Assembly (NCBI RefSeq): GCF_002013465.1
Contig: NZ_MAFC01000009.1
Location: 1-64,000, forward strand
Direction of reading: 5' to 3'
DNA: 64,000 bases
Source: Mycobacterium sp. D16R12
Lineage (GTDB): Bacteria > Actinomycetota > Actinomycetes > Mycobacteriales > Mycobacteriaceae
The notes beneath the pieces were generated by a model. It searched no databases. It had not been told where the DNA came from and saw only the letters and a program-made list of their open reading frames with translations. The translations under genes and the position numbers were made by a program. Below, in pieces: positions 55,240 to 63,594 of this stretch; the stretch's first letter is position 1, and every line of letters starts with the position of its first letter.

Positions 55240-56451
55240 ATGGTATGGGACGCGCATTCCCAGGTAAATTCTGGTACGGTTGTCCACATCCGCTCAACGG
55301 TGGCAGGGGTGCCTCCTCGTGCTCGTGCAGTCATTCAAGCCGCCGCAGTAGCCCTGGTAGCAATGACAACGTCGGCCTGCGATCCGCCGACGCTGGAGAG
55401 TCTTGACCTGCCGGCACCAAGCATCGGTTCCGATGCTTATGCGGTAACCGCAAAGTTCGCCAATGCCCTGAATCTTCCTGATCTGGCAAAGGTACGCCTC
55501 AAGGGCGCTGATATCGGCGAGGTCGAGTCCATCGAGGCCATCGACGATGTGGCCGTCGTCAAGCTTCGGATACTCAGGGGTGTGCGCCTGCCGGTCGGAT
55601 CCACCGCTCAGCTGCGCAGTGCGACCCCGTTGGGCGATGTGTTCGTAGCCCTCGAACCGCCCAATCAGCCAGATACGGAACTCCTCAAGGACGGCGACGT
55701 TCTCGACTTACAAACCACGTCGTCGGCTGCCTCTGTGGAAGCTGTGCTGAGTTCGGCCGCGGTATTGGTCAATGGCGGTGTCGTGCGTAACTTGACCCAC
55801 CTGGTCAACGGGCTCGGCAAGGCTTCGGCAGACAATGGTCAGACCCTGGGAAACATTGTGGGGCAGTCGAATCAGCTGCTGGACACCCTCAATAAGCGTT
55901 CGGCACAGATTCAAAACTCATTGGATAAGACATCCCAACTGGCCGCCTCGATTTCGTCACGAGAAAAGACGATCAATGCGCTGCTCGATGCATCGGCCCC
56001 GGGCGTGCAGGCGATCGATGCTAGCCAGATCGGCGACCTGGCCAACAAGAGCGGGCAGATCAGCGACCAACTTGCGAGGCTCCCATCGATCCAGGGCACC
56101 GACGGTCGCAGCACACTCGCCGACCTCAACTCGATCGCGCGCGGCTTCAATGACATCGCGGTCAGTCCTGACACCAGCCTTGTCGCACTGAACCGGCTGA
56201 TACCGATGCTCATTAAGGCGAACGCCGGTAGTGCGCAAGCGCATGACGTCAATATCGCCAAGCTCGCACTGGGCAACATTGACGACGCGGGCAACAAGGG
56301 CTCCAGCGATTACCACGGACCCAAGCAGGCAGACTGGGGCTACTTTGTCGGTAGCTTCAAGTACACCCTGTACCGACTGCAGGAGCGCGTCGTAGGGCAG
56401 GGTCCGAACCCGCCAGCCCCCCAAGATGGTTCGGTACTGCCAGGCCGGTGA
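55240..56451 (+). CDS. Orphan MCE-family (MlaD-domain) protein
   Basis: This 403-aa protein has a hydrophobic N-terminal segment ending TTSAC (possible lipidation), an MlaD/MCE domain (YAVTAKFANALNLPDLAKVRLKGADIGEVESI, TPLGDVFVALEPP), and a long helical C-terminal part typical of Mce proteins. MCE proteins build lipid-transport tunnels, usually in six-gene operons with YrbE permeases. None is near, so this is a lone member, nearest in style to the MceE/LprN lipoprotein type. The exact start (55240 or a GTG near residue 21) is uncertain. The stop overlaps the glycosylase start. Confidence 0.82.
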   Translation: MVWDAHSQVNSGTVVHIRSTVAGVPPRARAVIQAAAVALVAMTTSACDPPTLESLDLPAPSIGSDAYAVTAKFANALNLPDLAKVRLKGADIGEVESIEAIDDVAVVKLRILRGVRLPVGSTAQLRSATPLGDVFVALEPPNQPDTELLKDGDVLDLQTTSSAASVEAVLSSAAVLVNGGVVRNLTHLVNGLGKASADNGQTLGNIVGQSNQLLDTLNKRSAQIQNSLDKTSQLAASISSREKTINALLDASAPGVQAIDASQIGDLANKSGQISDQLARLPSIQGTDGRSTLADLNSIARGFNDIAVSPDTSLVALNRLIPMLIKANAGSAQAHDVNIAKLALGNIDDAGNKGSSDYHGPKQADWGYFVGSFKYTLYRLQERVVGQGPNPPAPQDGSVLPGR

Positions 56452-57020
56452 GCCGTGAGAAGCTCCACGTTGTGGGCCAGTACTCTCCCGATGTTCTCGC
56501 TACCGGGCTCGACGTAGTTTTCTGTGGAATCAATCCCGCCTCCACGGCTGTGGCTGACGGACACAATTTCTCGAACCGGAGCAACCGTTTCTGGGAAGTG
56601 CTCTATCGGGCCGGGTTTACCGACATTCGCCTGCGCCCGGAGGACGAACGTCAGCTGCTGACGTACGGATGTGGCATCACCGCTGCCGTCAGTCGCGCAA
56701 CACCCCGGGCCGACGACGTCACGGCGAGCGAATTCCGGGCGGCCCGGCCAGATTTCGAGGAGAAGGTGCGTCGCCTGAGACCACGAGCGCTGGCATTCCT
56801 CGGAAAGCGTGCGGTGGTGTCCATGCTCGAAGCCCCACACATCGCATTCGGGTTACAGCCACTCCGCTTCGCGGATGCGACGACATGGGTGCTGCCGAAC
56901 CCGAGCGGCCTCAGCCGGCGGTTCACGCTGGATGCACTCGTTGACGCCTACGCCGAGCTTCGCGTGTATCTCACTGATGGAAGTTCCACTGGCCCACGTC
57001 CTGGGCCAGTGCGTCGCTGA
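56448..57020 (+). CDS. mug: G/U mismatch-specific uracil-DNA glycosylase (Mug family)
   Basis: This 190-aa base-excision enzyme removes uracil or thymine from G mismatches. The Mug/TDG motifs are FCGINPAS (about residues 25-32) and LPNPSGLSR (about 148-156). GTG 56448 overlaps the MCE stop (GTGA). The 3' end overlaps the convergent DUF1906 gene by 50 bp. Confidence 0.92.
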   Translation: MSREKLHVVGQYSPDVLATGLDVVFCGINPASTAVADGHNFSNRSNRFWEVLYRAGFTDIRLRPEDERQLLTYGCGITAAVSRATPRADDVTASEFRAARPDFEEKVRRLRPRALAFLGKRAVVSMLEAPHIAFGLQPLRFADATTWVLPNPSGLSRRFTLDALVDAYAELRVYLTDGSSTGPRPGPVRR

Positions 57021-57783
57021 CGTCGACTTCGAGCCCACCGACCACCGGGCCCGGATTGGACGCGGTGCTCACGATGCGTTGGTAGAGAACCGCACCGGGG
57101 AAGACCTGGCCGCGGGACCAAGACCGGGTCTGCCAGGCCCACACGTGACCGGGTGAGCGCGAATTGCCGATCACGCCATCGCCAGCGGCCCACTGGCACG
57201 GGTTGACGCCCCCGTAGATGCCGGTGCGCTGCACTCCCAACACTGAGTTGATGCCCCGAAACCACGGCAGTGCGACGTCGTTCCAGGTATCGCGGTTGAT
57301 GTCGTCGTCGACGGAGAAAAAGACCGGTGCACTCTGCCCGCCGCCGGCCGCGGTGTGCAGCTGCCAGGCGGTGCGGGCATCGTCAACGCCACCGGCGAAT
57401 CCGCGGGTGAAGTCCGAAGGTGCTGTCCCACCGGGCTTTCCGTATTGAAAATTACTGACGATCACCAGTCCGGCCGAGGTGAGCGACTGGGCATACGGCC
57501 GGGTGATCGGCTTGGCGCCCATGGACGAGCCGGGACGCGACGTGGAGACGTAGTTGATCACCCCCGAGTGGCCGGCGGCTTTGATGTCCTCCGCTGGAAT
57601 CTGGCGCATGGCGAAGTCGATCAACGTGGGCGCGGCGGCGGACGCCGCAGGTGTACCGGCAGCGGCTGATGCCGCACCCAGCCCGGCCAGTGCCGATACG
57701 GCAGTCGCGTAGCGCAGCGCGTCACGTCGGGTCACCGAACGTGAGGAGCGCAGAAAGCTGTCAATCCCCGACGACTCTTGCAT
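56971..57783 (-). CDS. Tat-exported DUF1906 glycoside-hydrolase-like protein (Rv2525c-like)
   Basis: This 270-aa protein has a twin-arginine signal peptide (VTRRDALRYA followed by an Ala-rich hydrophobic stretch) and a DUF1906 TIM-barrel domain (LIDFAMRQIPAEDIKAAGHSGVINYVS, FFSVDDDINRD, GIYGG, HVWAWQT, EVDVSD). M. tuberculosis Rv2525c is the Tat-exported counterpart linked to cell-wall physiology. It probably acts on cell-wall glycan, although activity is unproven. Confidence 0.88.
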   Translation of the reverse strand: MQESSGIDSFLRSSRSVTRRDALRYATAVSALAGLGAASAAAGTPAASAAAPTLIDFAMRQIPAEDIKAAGHSGVINYVSTSRPGSSMGAKPITRPYAQSLTSAGLVIVSNFQYGKPGGTAPSDFTRGFAGGVDDARTAWQLHTAAGGGQSAPVFFSVDDDINRDTWNDVALPWFRGINSVLGVQRTGIYGGVNPCQWAAGDGVIGNSRSPGHVWAWQTRSWSRGQVFPGAVLYQRIVSTASNPGPVVGGLEVDVSDALAQDVGQWNFHQ

Positions 57784-57911
57784 CGCAGGAAGTTAACAAT
57801 GTGACTGTTGTTAAAGATGTAGCCTCGCCGGTACTTCCGATAACGTTCTTGTATCAAGGCGAACGATCTCGTGATCGGCACGGGCGCAGGCGTTCTCGGC
57901 CGCAGGCTTAA

Positions 57912-59381
57912 CTAGTTGCTGTAGAGCTGCAGAACTTGCGCAGCCGTTGTCGCGATATCGCCGCTCAGCCTCACGATGGGTGGGCCGCCACGCTGATGGA
58001 TGACATTCGCCAGGACGACCACGTATGTGTCCGACCCCGGATCTATCCACAGCGATACGCCGGTGAAGCCGGAGTGACCGAAGCTGCCAATGGGAAAGCG
58101 CATTCCCCGCTGCTTGGATTGTTCGGTATCGATATCCCAGCTGAAGCCGCGCAGGTTCTGTCCGGCTATCGCCGGATAATTCGGTGCAAGCAGGGGATCT
58201 GTTGGGTTGGGGGTCTTTTCGACGGCCTGACGGGTGGCAGTGTTGGCCGCCTCGAGTTGCGCGGCGGTGTGGCCGGGCTGCTGCGGACTCGTCATCAATG
58301 CCAGGGTCGACTGTTTCAGCGGGAACAGGCTCGGGCGCCCGGCGAGCCGGTCGAGCAGCGCTTGCGAGTATCGGCCGACGTCGGAGGCTGTCGAGAACAC
58401 ACCGGCGCTGCCGGCCACGCCGCCCATCCGGCGCGCCGTCGGGTCGTGCACGGTGCCGCGAAGCAGATGGTCGTAGTTGGGGTTGATGCCCGGAGCGTCT
58501 TCGTCATGAGCCGTCGGCGCGATGCGTGTCAACAGCTCAGTGCTCCAGGTACCCGCCGAGCACGGGGCAGCAGTGCGTGCGGTTTCATCGAAAGCAATTG
58601 CCGTACCGATGATTTGACGTGGCCCACACGCTTTGGCTGCGGGAAGGTACCGGGTGTCTGCCAGGCCCAGTGGCGCAAAGACGTTGTCCTGCACATAAAC
58701 ATCCAAAGGCTCCCCGGTGATCTTTTCGATGAGTGCGCCGAGGACGATGAAGTTGATATCGGAGTAGTGGAACGTCGCACCGGGGTCGAACGCCAACGGT
58801 GCGATGAGCGCGCGATGGATGCCGTCGGCATTGTCTGCCTGGGTCAGTCCCCACGGACCCTGATGGCTCAAGTCACCTCCGATGCCCGAGGTGTGCGTGA
58901 GCAGCATGCGAAGCGTCACCTGGGCGCGTCGTGGGTCGTTGGCGGGGTTGAAGTCCGGAAGATATGTCTGCACGGGTTCGTCGATTCGAACCAGGCCCTT
59001 CTCGTACTGCTGAAGAAGGGCCACGCTCGTCGCAAGGGGCTTGGTCAACGACGCCAGGTCGAAAATCGTGTCTTCGGTCATCGGCTCGGCGGGCGAGGGT
59101 GACCCATCCAGGCCCGGTTCGTCGGGGAGCTTGCGCCACCCGAAAGCCTGCCGGAAGGCAATCTTGCCGGCGTGCCCGATTTCCACCACTGCACCGGGCA
59201 GCCGAGGTGCCGAGACCGCGTCATTCACGAGGCGGGTGGCCGGGGCGAATGGACCTTGGGGCACCACGCTCGGCGCAGGGATCGGATGTGCTGAGTTCCC
59301 GCAGGAAGGCACCCCCGCGAGGGCAAGTAAGACCGCCACGACGGCACCGGCCCGAGCGACGCGCGATCCGGACACCTTCAC
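57912..59381 (-). CDS. Beta-lactamase-family serine hydrolase lipoprotein
   Basis: This 489-aa protein has a signal peptide and lipobox-like GVPSC (Cys27) and a class C beta-lactamase/esterase fold. It shows SLTK at 111-114 (SxxK), Y206-S-D (second motif), and a GHSG segment near the C terminus. Relatives are esterases or D-aminopeptidases; true beta-lactamase activity is not implied. GTG 59381 is the start. Confidence 0.88.
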   Translation of the reverse strand: MKVSGSRVARAGAVVAVLLALAGVPSCGNSAHPIPAPSVVPQGPFAPATRLVNDAVSAPRLPGAVVEIGHAGKIAFRQAFGWRKLPDEPGLDGSPSPAEPMTEDTIFDLASLTKPLATSVALLQQYEKGLVRIDEPVQTYLPDFNPANDPRRAQVTLRMLLTHTSGIGGDLSHQGPWGLTQADNADGIHRALIAPLAFDPGATFHYSDINFIVLGALIEKITGEPLDVYVQDNVFAPLGLADTRYLPAAKACGPRQIIGTAIAFDETARTAAPCSAGTWSTELLTRIAPTAHDEDAPGINPNYDHLLRGTVHDPTARRMGGVAGSAGVFSTASDVGRYSQALLDRLAGRPSLFPLKQSTLALMTSPQQPGHTAAQLEAANTATRQAVEKTPNPTDPLLAPNYPAIAGQNLRGFSWDIDTEQSKQRGMRFPIGSFGHSGFTGVSLWIDPGSDTYVVVLANVIHQRGGPPIVRLSGDIATTAAQVLQLYSN

Positions 59382-59399
59382 CGGATCAACGGTAGAGGC

Positions 59400-60296
59400 T
59401 CAGGTGTGGGTCAGTGCATCACGCACGGCTGATTGGGTGTGGGGCAGCCAGATTGCCTGAATGGGCGCCTGCGGCGGGTCGACTATTTCGACGACGACGA
59501 CCTGGCCCGCCAGGCACGGACCCGTGGGGGCGGTGACGAAGGCGACGCCGTCGTTGTCCAGGACTGCGGTTACCGGTGGGGTTCCCTGGACACGGTTGAT
59601 GGTGAATGCGGGTTCGAATCCGGCGGACCGACAGGTGCTCAGAATGTAATCCGTGTAGTTGGAGAATCCCGGAGGCGCCCACACGATGATCCGCTCATTC
59701 CGCAGATCCCGTAGGGCGACTGAATCACATTCTGCTAGAGGATGATCGCGGGGGACTGCGACACGTAGCGCGTGGTACCCGATCACCCGTGAGGCCAGAT
59801 TCTTGGGCGTTGATATCCCCCTGCGCAGCGCGATGTCGGCCGATCCGCAGATGACCGCGGGCTCGAGGGCGTCGGGGAACATCTGCAGTGCGGTGATCGA
59901 TATGTCCGGCAGTGCGGATCGAACCGGGACGAGAAGCTGATGGACTTCTTCGGCGGTGATCGCCGGGGTGTGTGCAACCACGAATGGCTGCGGCACATCG
60001 GCCGCCGTGTTCTGCACCTGGCGCACCAACGTCTGTGCGGCCGCCAGCAATACGACGGATCCGTCGCGCAGGACCTCCCCGGCGGGGGTCAACTCGATAT
60101 GGCGGCCACTGCGATCGAACATCTTCGCGCCGAGCTGCTTTTCGAGATTCGCCATCGACTGGCTGATGGCTTGCTGCGTCAATCTGAGTTGGCCGGCGGC
60201 TCGGGAGAAGCTCGCGTACTCCGCCACGGAAAGGAATTGCTGGAGGCGACGGAGATCGACGGGATCGTCTCCTGTCTCGGTTGACCGCGAAGTCAT
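59400..60296 (-). CDS. LysR-type transcriptional regulator
   Basis: This 298-aa protein has an N-terminal HTH (LRRLQQFLSVAEYASFSRAAGQLRLTQQAISQSMANLEKQLGAKMF) and a periplasmic-binding-like effector domain. It is divergent from the alpha/beta hydrolase gene across a 136-bp AT-rich gap and likely controls that cluster. A TTTAC/GTAAA dyad lies in that gap at 60392-60416. The ligand is probably a pathway intermediate. Confidence 0.93.
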   Translation of the reverse strand: MTSRSTETGDDPVDLRRLQQFLSVAEYASFSRAAGQLRLTQQAISQSMANLEKQLGAKMFDRSGRHIELTPAGEVLRDGSVVLLAAAQTLVRQVQNTAADVPQPFVVAHTPAITAEEVHQLLVPVRSALPDISITALQMFPDALEPAVICGSADIALRRGISTPKNLASRVIGYHALRVAVPRDHPLAECDSVALRDLRNERIIVWAPPGFSNYTDYILSTCRSAGFEPAFTINRVQGTPPVTAVLDNDGVAFVTAPTGPCLAGQVVVVEIVDPPQAPIQAIWLPHTQSAVRDALTHT

Positions 60297-60432
60297 GAAT
60301 AGCACTATATGCCCAAGTAAAAGTTGTGGATCTTGAACATTTTTTTGTTTTCGCCTTGTATCGGGTGCCTCTAGCGTGGTGTGGTCAGGGCTTTACTGAC
60401 ATATGAGTCGCGTAAATGAAAGGTGCCGCCCC

Positions 60433-61350
60433 ATGCCAGATGAAGTGGACCAGCTCGTCAAGCAGCTTGCCGAAACGTTCGGACGTCCGATCCGCTCACC
60501 GATCCTGCATTGGCCGGACGAATACGGTCTGGAGTACCAGTCGGTGACCTTCCCGTCAGAGGACGGTGTCCCGCTGGATGCCTGGTTTATCCCCTGTAAG
60601 GGCTCCAAGAAGATCGCGATCGCCAATCACCCGATCTGGCACAACCGCTATGGGCTGCCCGCTCACCTGGAGCCGTGGAAGCAGATCGGTGGCGCCGGGG
60701 GCAATGACTTCGAGGTCAACTTCATGGCGGACTACAAGAACCTCCATGACGCCGGATACAACGTGCTCACCTACGACATGCGCAACTTTGGACACAGCGG
60801 AGTCGGCAACGGCGGTATCGGCAGCAACGGAATCTTCGAGTCCCGTGACGTCATCGGTTCCATTCAATACGTGCGCTCGCGGCCCGATACCAAGGACATG
60901 ACAGTGGTGCTGTTCAGCCGCTGCTGCGGGATGAACGCCACGTTCATCGCCCATGACCGCCGTCCCGAGGTGTTCGAAGGCATTCCGGCCATCGTGTCTC
61001 CGCAGCCGGTCTCGTTGCGCCCGTTCTATGAGCGCATCACTGAGATCCTCGGTATCACTGACCGGTTGGATGACATCGAGCGTGAGATCCAGCTGATCAC
61101 CAGCTTCAAGCTCGACGATATGTCACCGATCCCCTATGCCAAGAGCATGGACATCCCCACGTTCCTGGTCCAGGTACGCAACGACGCGCTCACCCGGGAG
61201 AGCGACGTTCAGACGATCTTCGACAGCATGCCGGTCACGGACAAGAAGCTGTTCTGGATCGAGAACTCCACCAGAAGGTGGGACGGGTACAACTACTTCC
61301 CGAACAACCCTGAGCAGTTGATCGACTGGTTCGACACGCACACCTCCTAG
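60433..61350 (+). CDS. Alpha/beta hydrolase with Cys nucleophile
   Basis: This 305-aa alpha/beta-hydrolase-fold protein (YDMRNFGHSG) has a nucleophile elbow reading S-R-C164-C-G166, so Cys replaces the usual Ser, as in dienelactone hydrolases, and the first Gly is Ser. A downstream acid (RNDALT) is present, but the expected catalytic His near the end appears as RRWDGYNYF with no His. The activity may therefore be unusual or lost. ATG 60433 follows AAAGGTG; 60403 is less likely. A terminator separates it from the next gene. Confidence 0.85.
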   Translation: MPDEVDQLVKQLAETFGRPIRSPILHWPDEYGLEYQSVTFPSEDGVPLDAWFIPCKGSKKIAIANHPIWHNRYGLPAHLEPWKQIGGAGGNDFEVNFMADYKNLHDAGYNVLTYDMRNFGHSGVGNGGIGSNGIFESRDVIGSIQYVRSRPDTKDMTVVLFSRCCGMNATFIAHDRRPEVFEGIPAIVSPQPVSLRPFYERITEILGITDRLDDIEREIQLITSFKLDDMSPIPYAKSMDIPTFLVQVRNDALTRESDVQTIFDSMPVTDKKLFWIENSTRRWDGYNYFPNNPEQLIDWFDTHTS

Positions 61351-61392
61351 CGGGCACGGGGGCCACCTTGACGGGGGGTGGCCCCCAGCCCG
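61351..61392 (+). terminator. Strong GC hairpin after the alpha/beta hydrolase
   Basis: GGGGGCCACC (61358-61367) pairs with GGTGGCCCCC (61377-61386), extended by CGGGC (61351-61355)/GCCCG (61388-61392). It starts directly after the stop codon, so the hydrolase is probably its own transcription unit. Confidence 0.8.
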
Positions 61393-61451
61393 TTGGTGTG
61401 TAGATCCGATTCGGAGCTTCACCGCTTGCAACCAGATCGAGGGACCGCTGC

Positions 61452-62321
61452 ATGGCAATGCGATTCGATATCAAGACCGCAAACCATCACACGCGATGGT
61501 CGGACATCCTTGCCGTGTGGAAGGAAGCTGACAGCATCGAAATCTTCCATACTGCATGGCTTTTCGATCACTTCTATCCGATCTCGTCGCCGTCGGAGCA
61601 AGAGCCAGACCTGGGTGGTCCATGTCTGGAAGGCTGGACACTGCTGGCGGCCCTGGCGCGGGAGACCACTCGTCTGCGGCTAGGAACATTGGTCACGGGC
61701 ATCCACTATCGTCACCCCGCAGTACTGGCCAACATGGCGGCCACCGTCGACATCATCTCCAGCGGACGACTCGAACTAGGGCTAGGGGCGGGCTGGAATG
61801 AACACGAATCCAGTGCCTACGGTATCGATCTCGGATCGCTGAGCCAGCGATTCGACCGATTCGAAGAGGCGTGCGAGATTATCGTCGGGCTGCTATCGCA
61901 GCGGTTGACCGATTTTACAGGGAAGTACTACACGATCACTGGTGCGTACTGTGAGCCCAAGGGGCCCCAATGGCCTTATCCTCCAATACTTATCGGAGGC
62001 AACGGGGAGAAACGGACGCTGCCCCTGGTAGCCCGGTATGCTCAGCACTGGAATTTCCCTAACGGCACACCTGAGGAATTTGCGCGTAAGCGTGACATCC
62101 TGCGCGCGCGATGCGCAGATATCGGACGTGACCCGTCAGAGATCGTCACCTCTGCGCACATCTGGCTCAAATCCGGATCCCGCGAAGATATCTCACGCCT
62201 GGTGGATGAGATCGCGGCATTCCAGAACGAGGGGCTTGAGGCCGCTGTTATCTACCTACCGCCACCATTAGATCCCCGTGTGCTCACCCCACTGGCGGTC
62301 GAACTCGACGCTCTCGTCTAG
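61452..62321 (+). CDS. LLM-class flavin/F420-dependent oxidoreductase
   Basis: This 289-aa luciferase-like monooxygenase-fold protein has WLFDHFYPIS, RLGTLVTGIHYRHPAVLANMAATVDIIS and the signature GRLELGLGAGWNEHE. Substrate and cofactor are not certain; F420 is likely in mycobacteria. It begins a short operon with the SDR and NTF2-like genes. Confidence 0.88.
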   Translation: MAMRFDIKTANHHTRWSDILAVWKEADSIEIFHTAWLFDHFYPISSPSEQEPDLGGPCLEGWTLLAALARETTRLRLGTLVTGIHYRHPAVLANMAATVDIISSGRLELGLGAGWNEHESSAYGIDLGSLSQRFDRFEEACEIIVGLLSQRLTDFTGKYYTITGAYCEPKGPQWPYPPILIGGNGEKRTLPLVARYAQHWNFPNGTPEEFARKRDILRARCADIGRDPSEIVTSAHIWLKSGSREDISRLVDEIAAFQNEGLEAAVIYLPPPLDPRVLTPLAVELDALV

Positions 62322-62409
62322 CCGAACAGCGCAGAAGGAGGACGTATCTGGCATCTGAATTTCTCAGCGCGCAGTACTTTCAGAAACGTAACGAGAGAGG
62401 ACACAGATC

Positions 62410-63219
62410 ATGGTGGGTATTCCTGATTCAATCGAAACGGTGCAGCCGTACCGTCCGTCGGAGCGGCCGCTCGCCGGGAAGGTGGCCGTGGTAACCGGGG
62501 CCTCGGCGAATATGGGTGCTGCGCTTGCCCGGACGCTCGCCCATGACGGGGCCCGGGTTGTTGTGCACTACCGCAGCGATTCAAAAAAGGACAAGGCCGC
62601 GCAGGTGGTTCAGGAGATTCAGGACGCCGGAGGCGAAGCGGTCAGCTATCAGGCTGACCTGGTGGTCCCGGGAAATTGCACCAAGCTTGTCGATTTCACT
62701 TTCGAGGCGTTCGGCCGCTGGGACATCCTCGTGAACACCGCTGGAATGATCGTGCGAAAGCCCTTGGCGGACATCACTGAGGATGAGTACGACGCCGTGT
62801 TCAACACCAATGCCAAGACGGTGTTCTTTATGATGCGCGAGGCCGCGCGACGGATGGCCGACGACGGCCGGATCCTGAGCTTCATCACGGCAATGGTCGG
62901 CGCGCTGGCACCCACATACAGTGCCTACGCCGGGTCGAAGGCTCCGGTGGAGCACTTCAGCAAGGCGTTGGCCAAAGAGGTGGGTGGCCGTGGGATCACT
63001 GTTAACTGTATCGCGCCGGGGCCGCTGCAAACCAGCTTCTTCTATCCCGCGGAGTCTGACGAGAACATTGCCTGGCTGCAGTCGATGAGTATCAACGGGC
63101 AGATTGGACGCGGCGACGACATCTTGCCTGTGGCAAGGCTGTTGGTGCTTCCAGAGGGCCGTTGGACGACCGCTCAGACCATCTTCGTCAACGGTGGCAT
63201 CCTGTCCACCATTAACTAG
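62410..63219 (+). CDS. SDR family oxidoreductase with altered catalytic Ser
   Basis: This 269-aa SDR has a cofactor motif VTGASANMGAALA and the Tyr-Lys pair (SAYAGSK). At the position 13 residues before the catalytic Tyr, where Ser is usual, Thr is found (FITAMVG). Thr may replace Ser, so activity is still possible. It likely acts with the LLM oxidoreductase in the same pathway. Confidence 0.88.
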   Translation: MVGIPDSIETVQPYRPSERPLAGKVAVVTGASANMGAALARTLAHDGARVVVHYRSDSKKDKAAQVVQEIQDAGGEAVSYQADLVVPGNCTKLVDFTFEAFGRWDILVNTAGMIVRKPLADITEDEYDAVFNTNAKTVFFMMREAARRMADDGRILSFITAMVGALAPTYSAYAGSKAPVEHFSKALAKEVGGRGITVNCIAPGPLQTSFFYPAESDENIAWLQSMSINGQIGRGDDILPVARLLVLPEGRWTTAQTIFVNGGILSTIN

Positions 63220-63237
63220 TGCCTCAAGGAGGCTGTT

Positions 63238-63567
63238 ATGCCATCTCCAACAACAGATTTAGGTCTTGTCAGCGATCCTGCAGTGCGGGACGCGGTCACG
63301 GCTTGGCAGAGTAAAGATAGCGATCACTGGCTGGCGGCGTTCGTCGAGGCTCCCGCTCTCACCGATGACGGCGCATCGCGTGATTTCAACGTTTTCAGCG
63401 CTGAAATCGGCAACGAGTACTTCACGCAGATAGAGCGGGTCAGCCCGGACGGGCGCACCGTTATCGGGCAGTTTCATAGCGACACGTGGGGAGACTTCCG
63501 GACGTTCTTCCGATTCATTCAGGGGCCAGAGGGAAAGTTCACCAAGCTGGAGATCGGCCAAGCCTGA
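63238..63567 (+). CDS. NTF2/SnoaL-like small protein
   Basis: This 109-aa protein has a cone-like alpha+beta pattern (AVTAWQSKDSDHWLAAFVEAPALTDDG near the N terminus, YFTQIERVSPDGRTVIGQFHSDTWGDFRTFFRF later) fitting NTF2-like/SnoaL proteins, which act as isomerases, hydrolases or binding proteins. It follows the SDR by 18 bp with GGAGG upstream, so it belongs to that operon. The assignment is from pattern only. Confidence 0.65.
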   Translation: MPSPTTDLGLVSDPAVRDAVTAWQSKDSDHWLAAFVEAPALTDDGASRDFNVFSAEIGNEYFTQIERVSPDGRTVIGQFHSDTWGDFRTFFRFIQGPEGKFTKLEIGQA

Positions 63568-63594
63568 CCCGCCGACTTTCGAACGCGTGGGATT

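Noticed and set aside
55280..55288. TTGTCCACA, a perfect mycobacterial DnaA box
   Set aside because: A single copy within the start region of the MCE gene; one 9-mer is expected by chance in a window of this size.
57912..59381. Reading the serine hydrolase as a true beta-lactamase
   Set aside because: YSD motif and lipoprotein architecture match the broad esterase/peptidase group; no specific evidence for beta-lactam hydrolysis.
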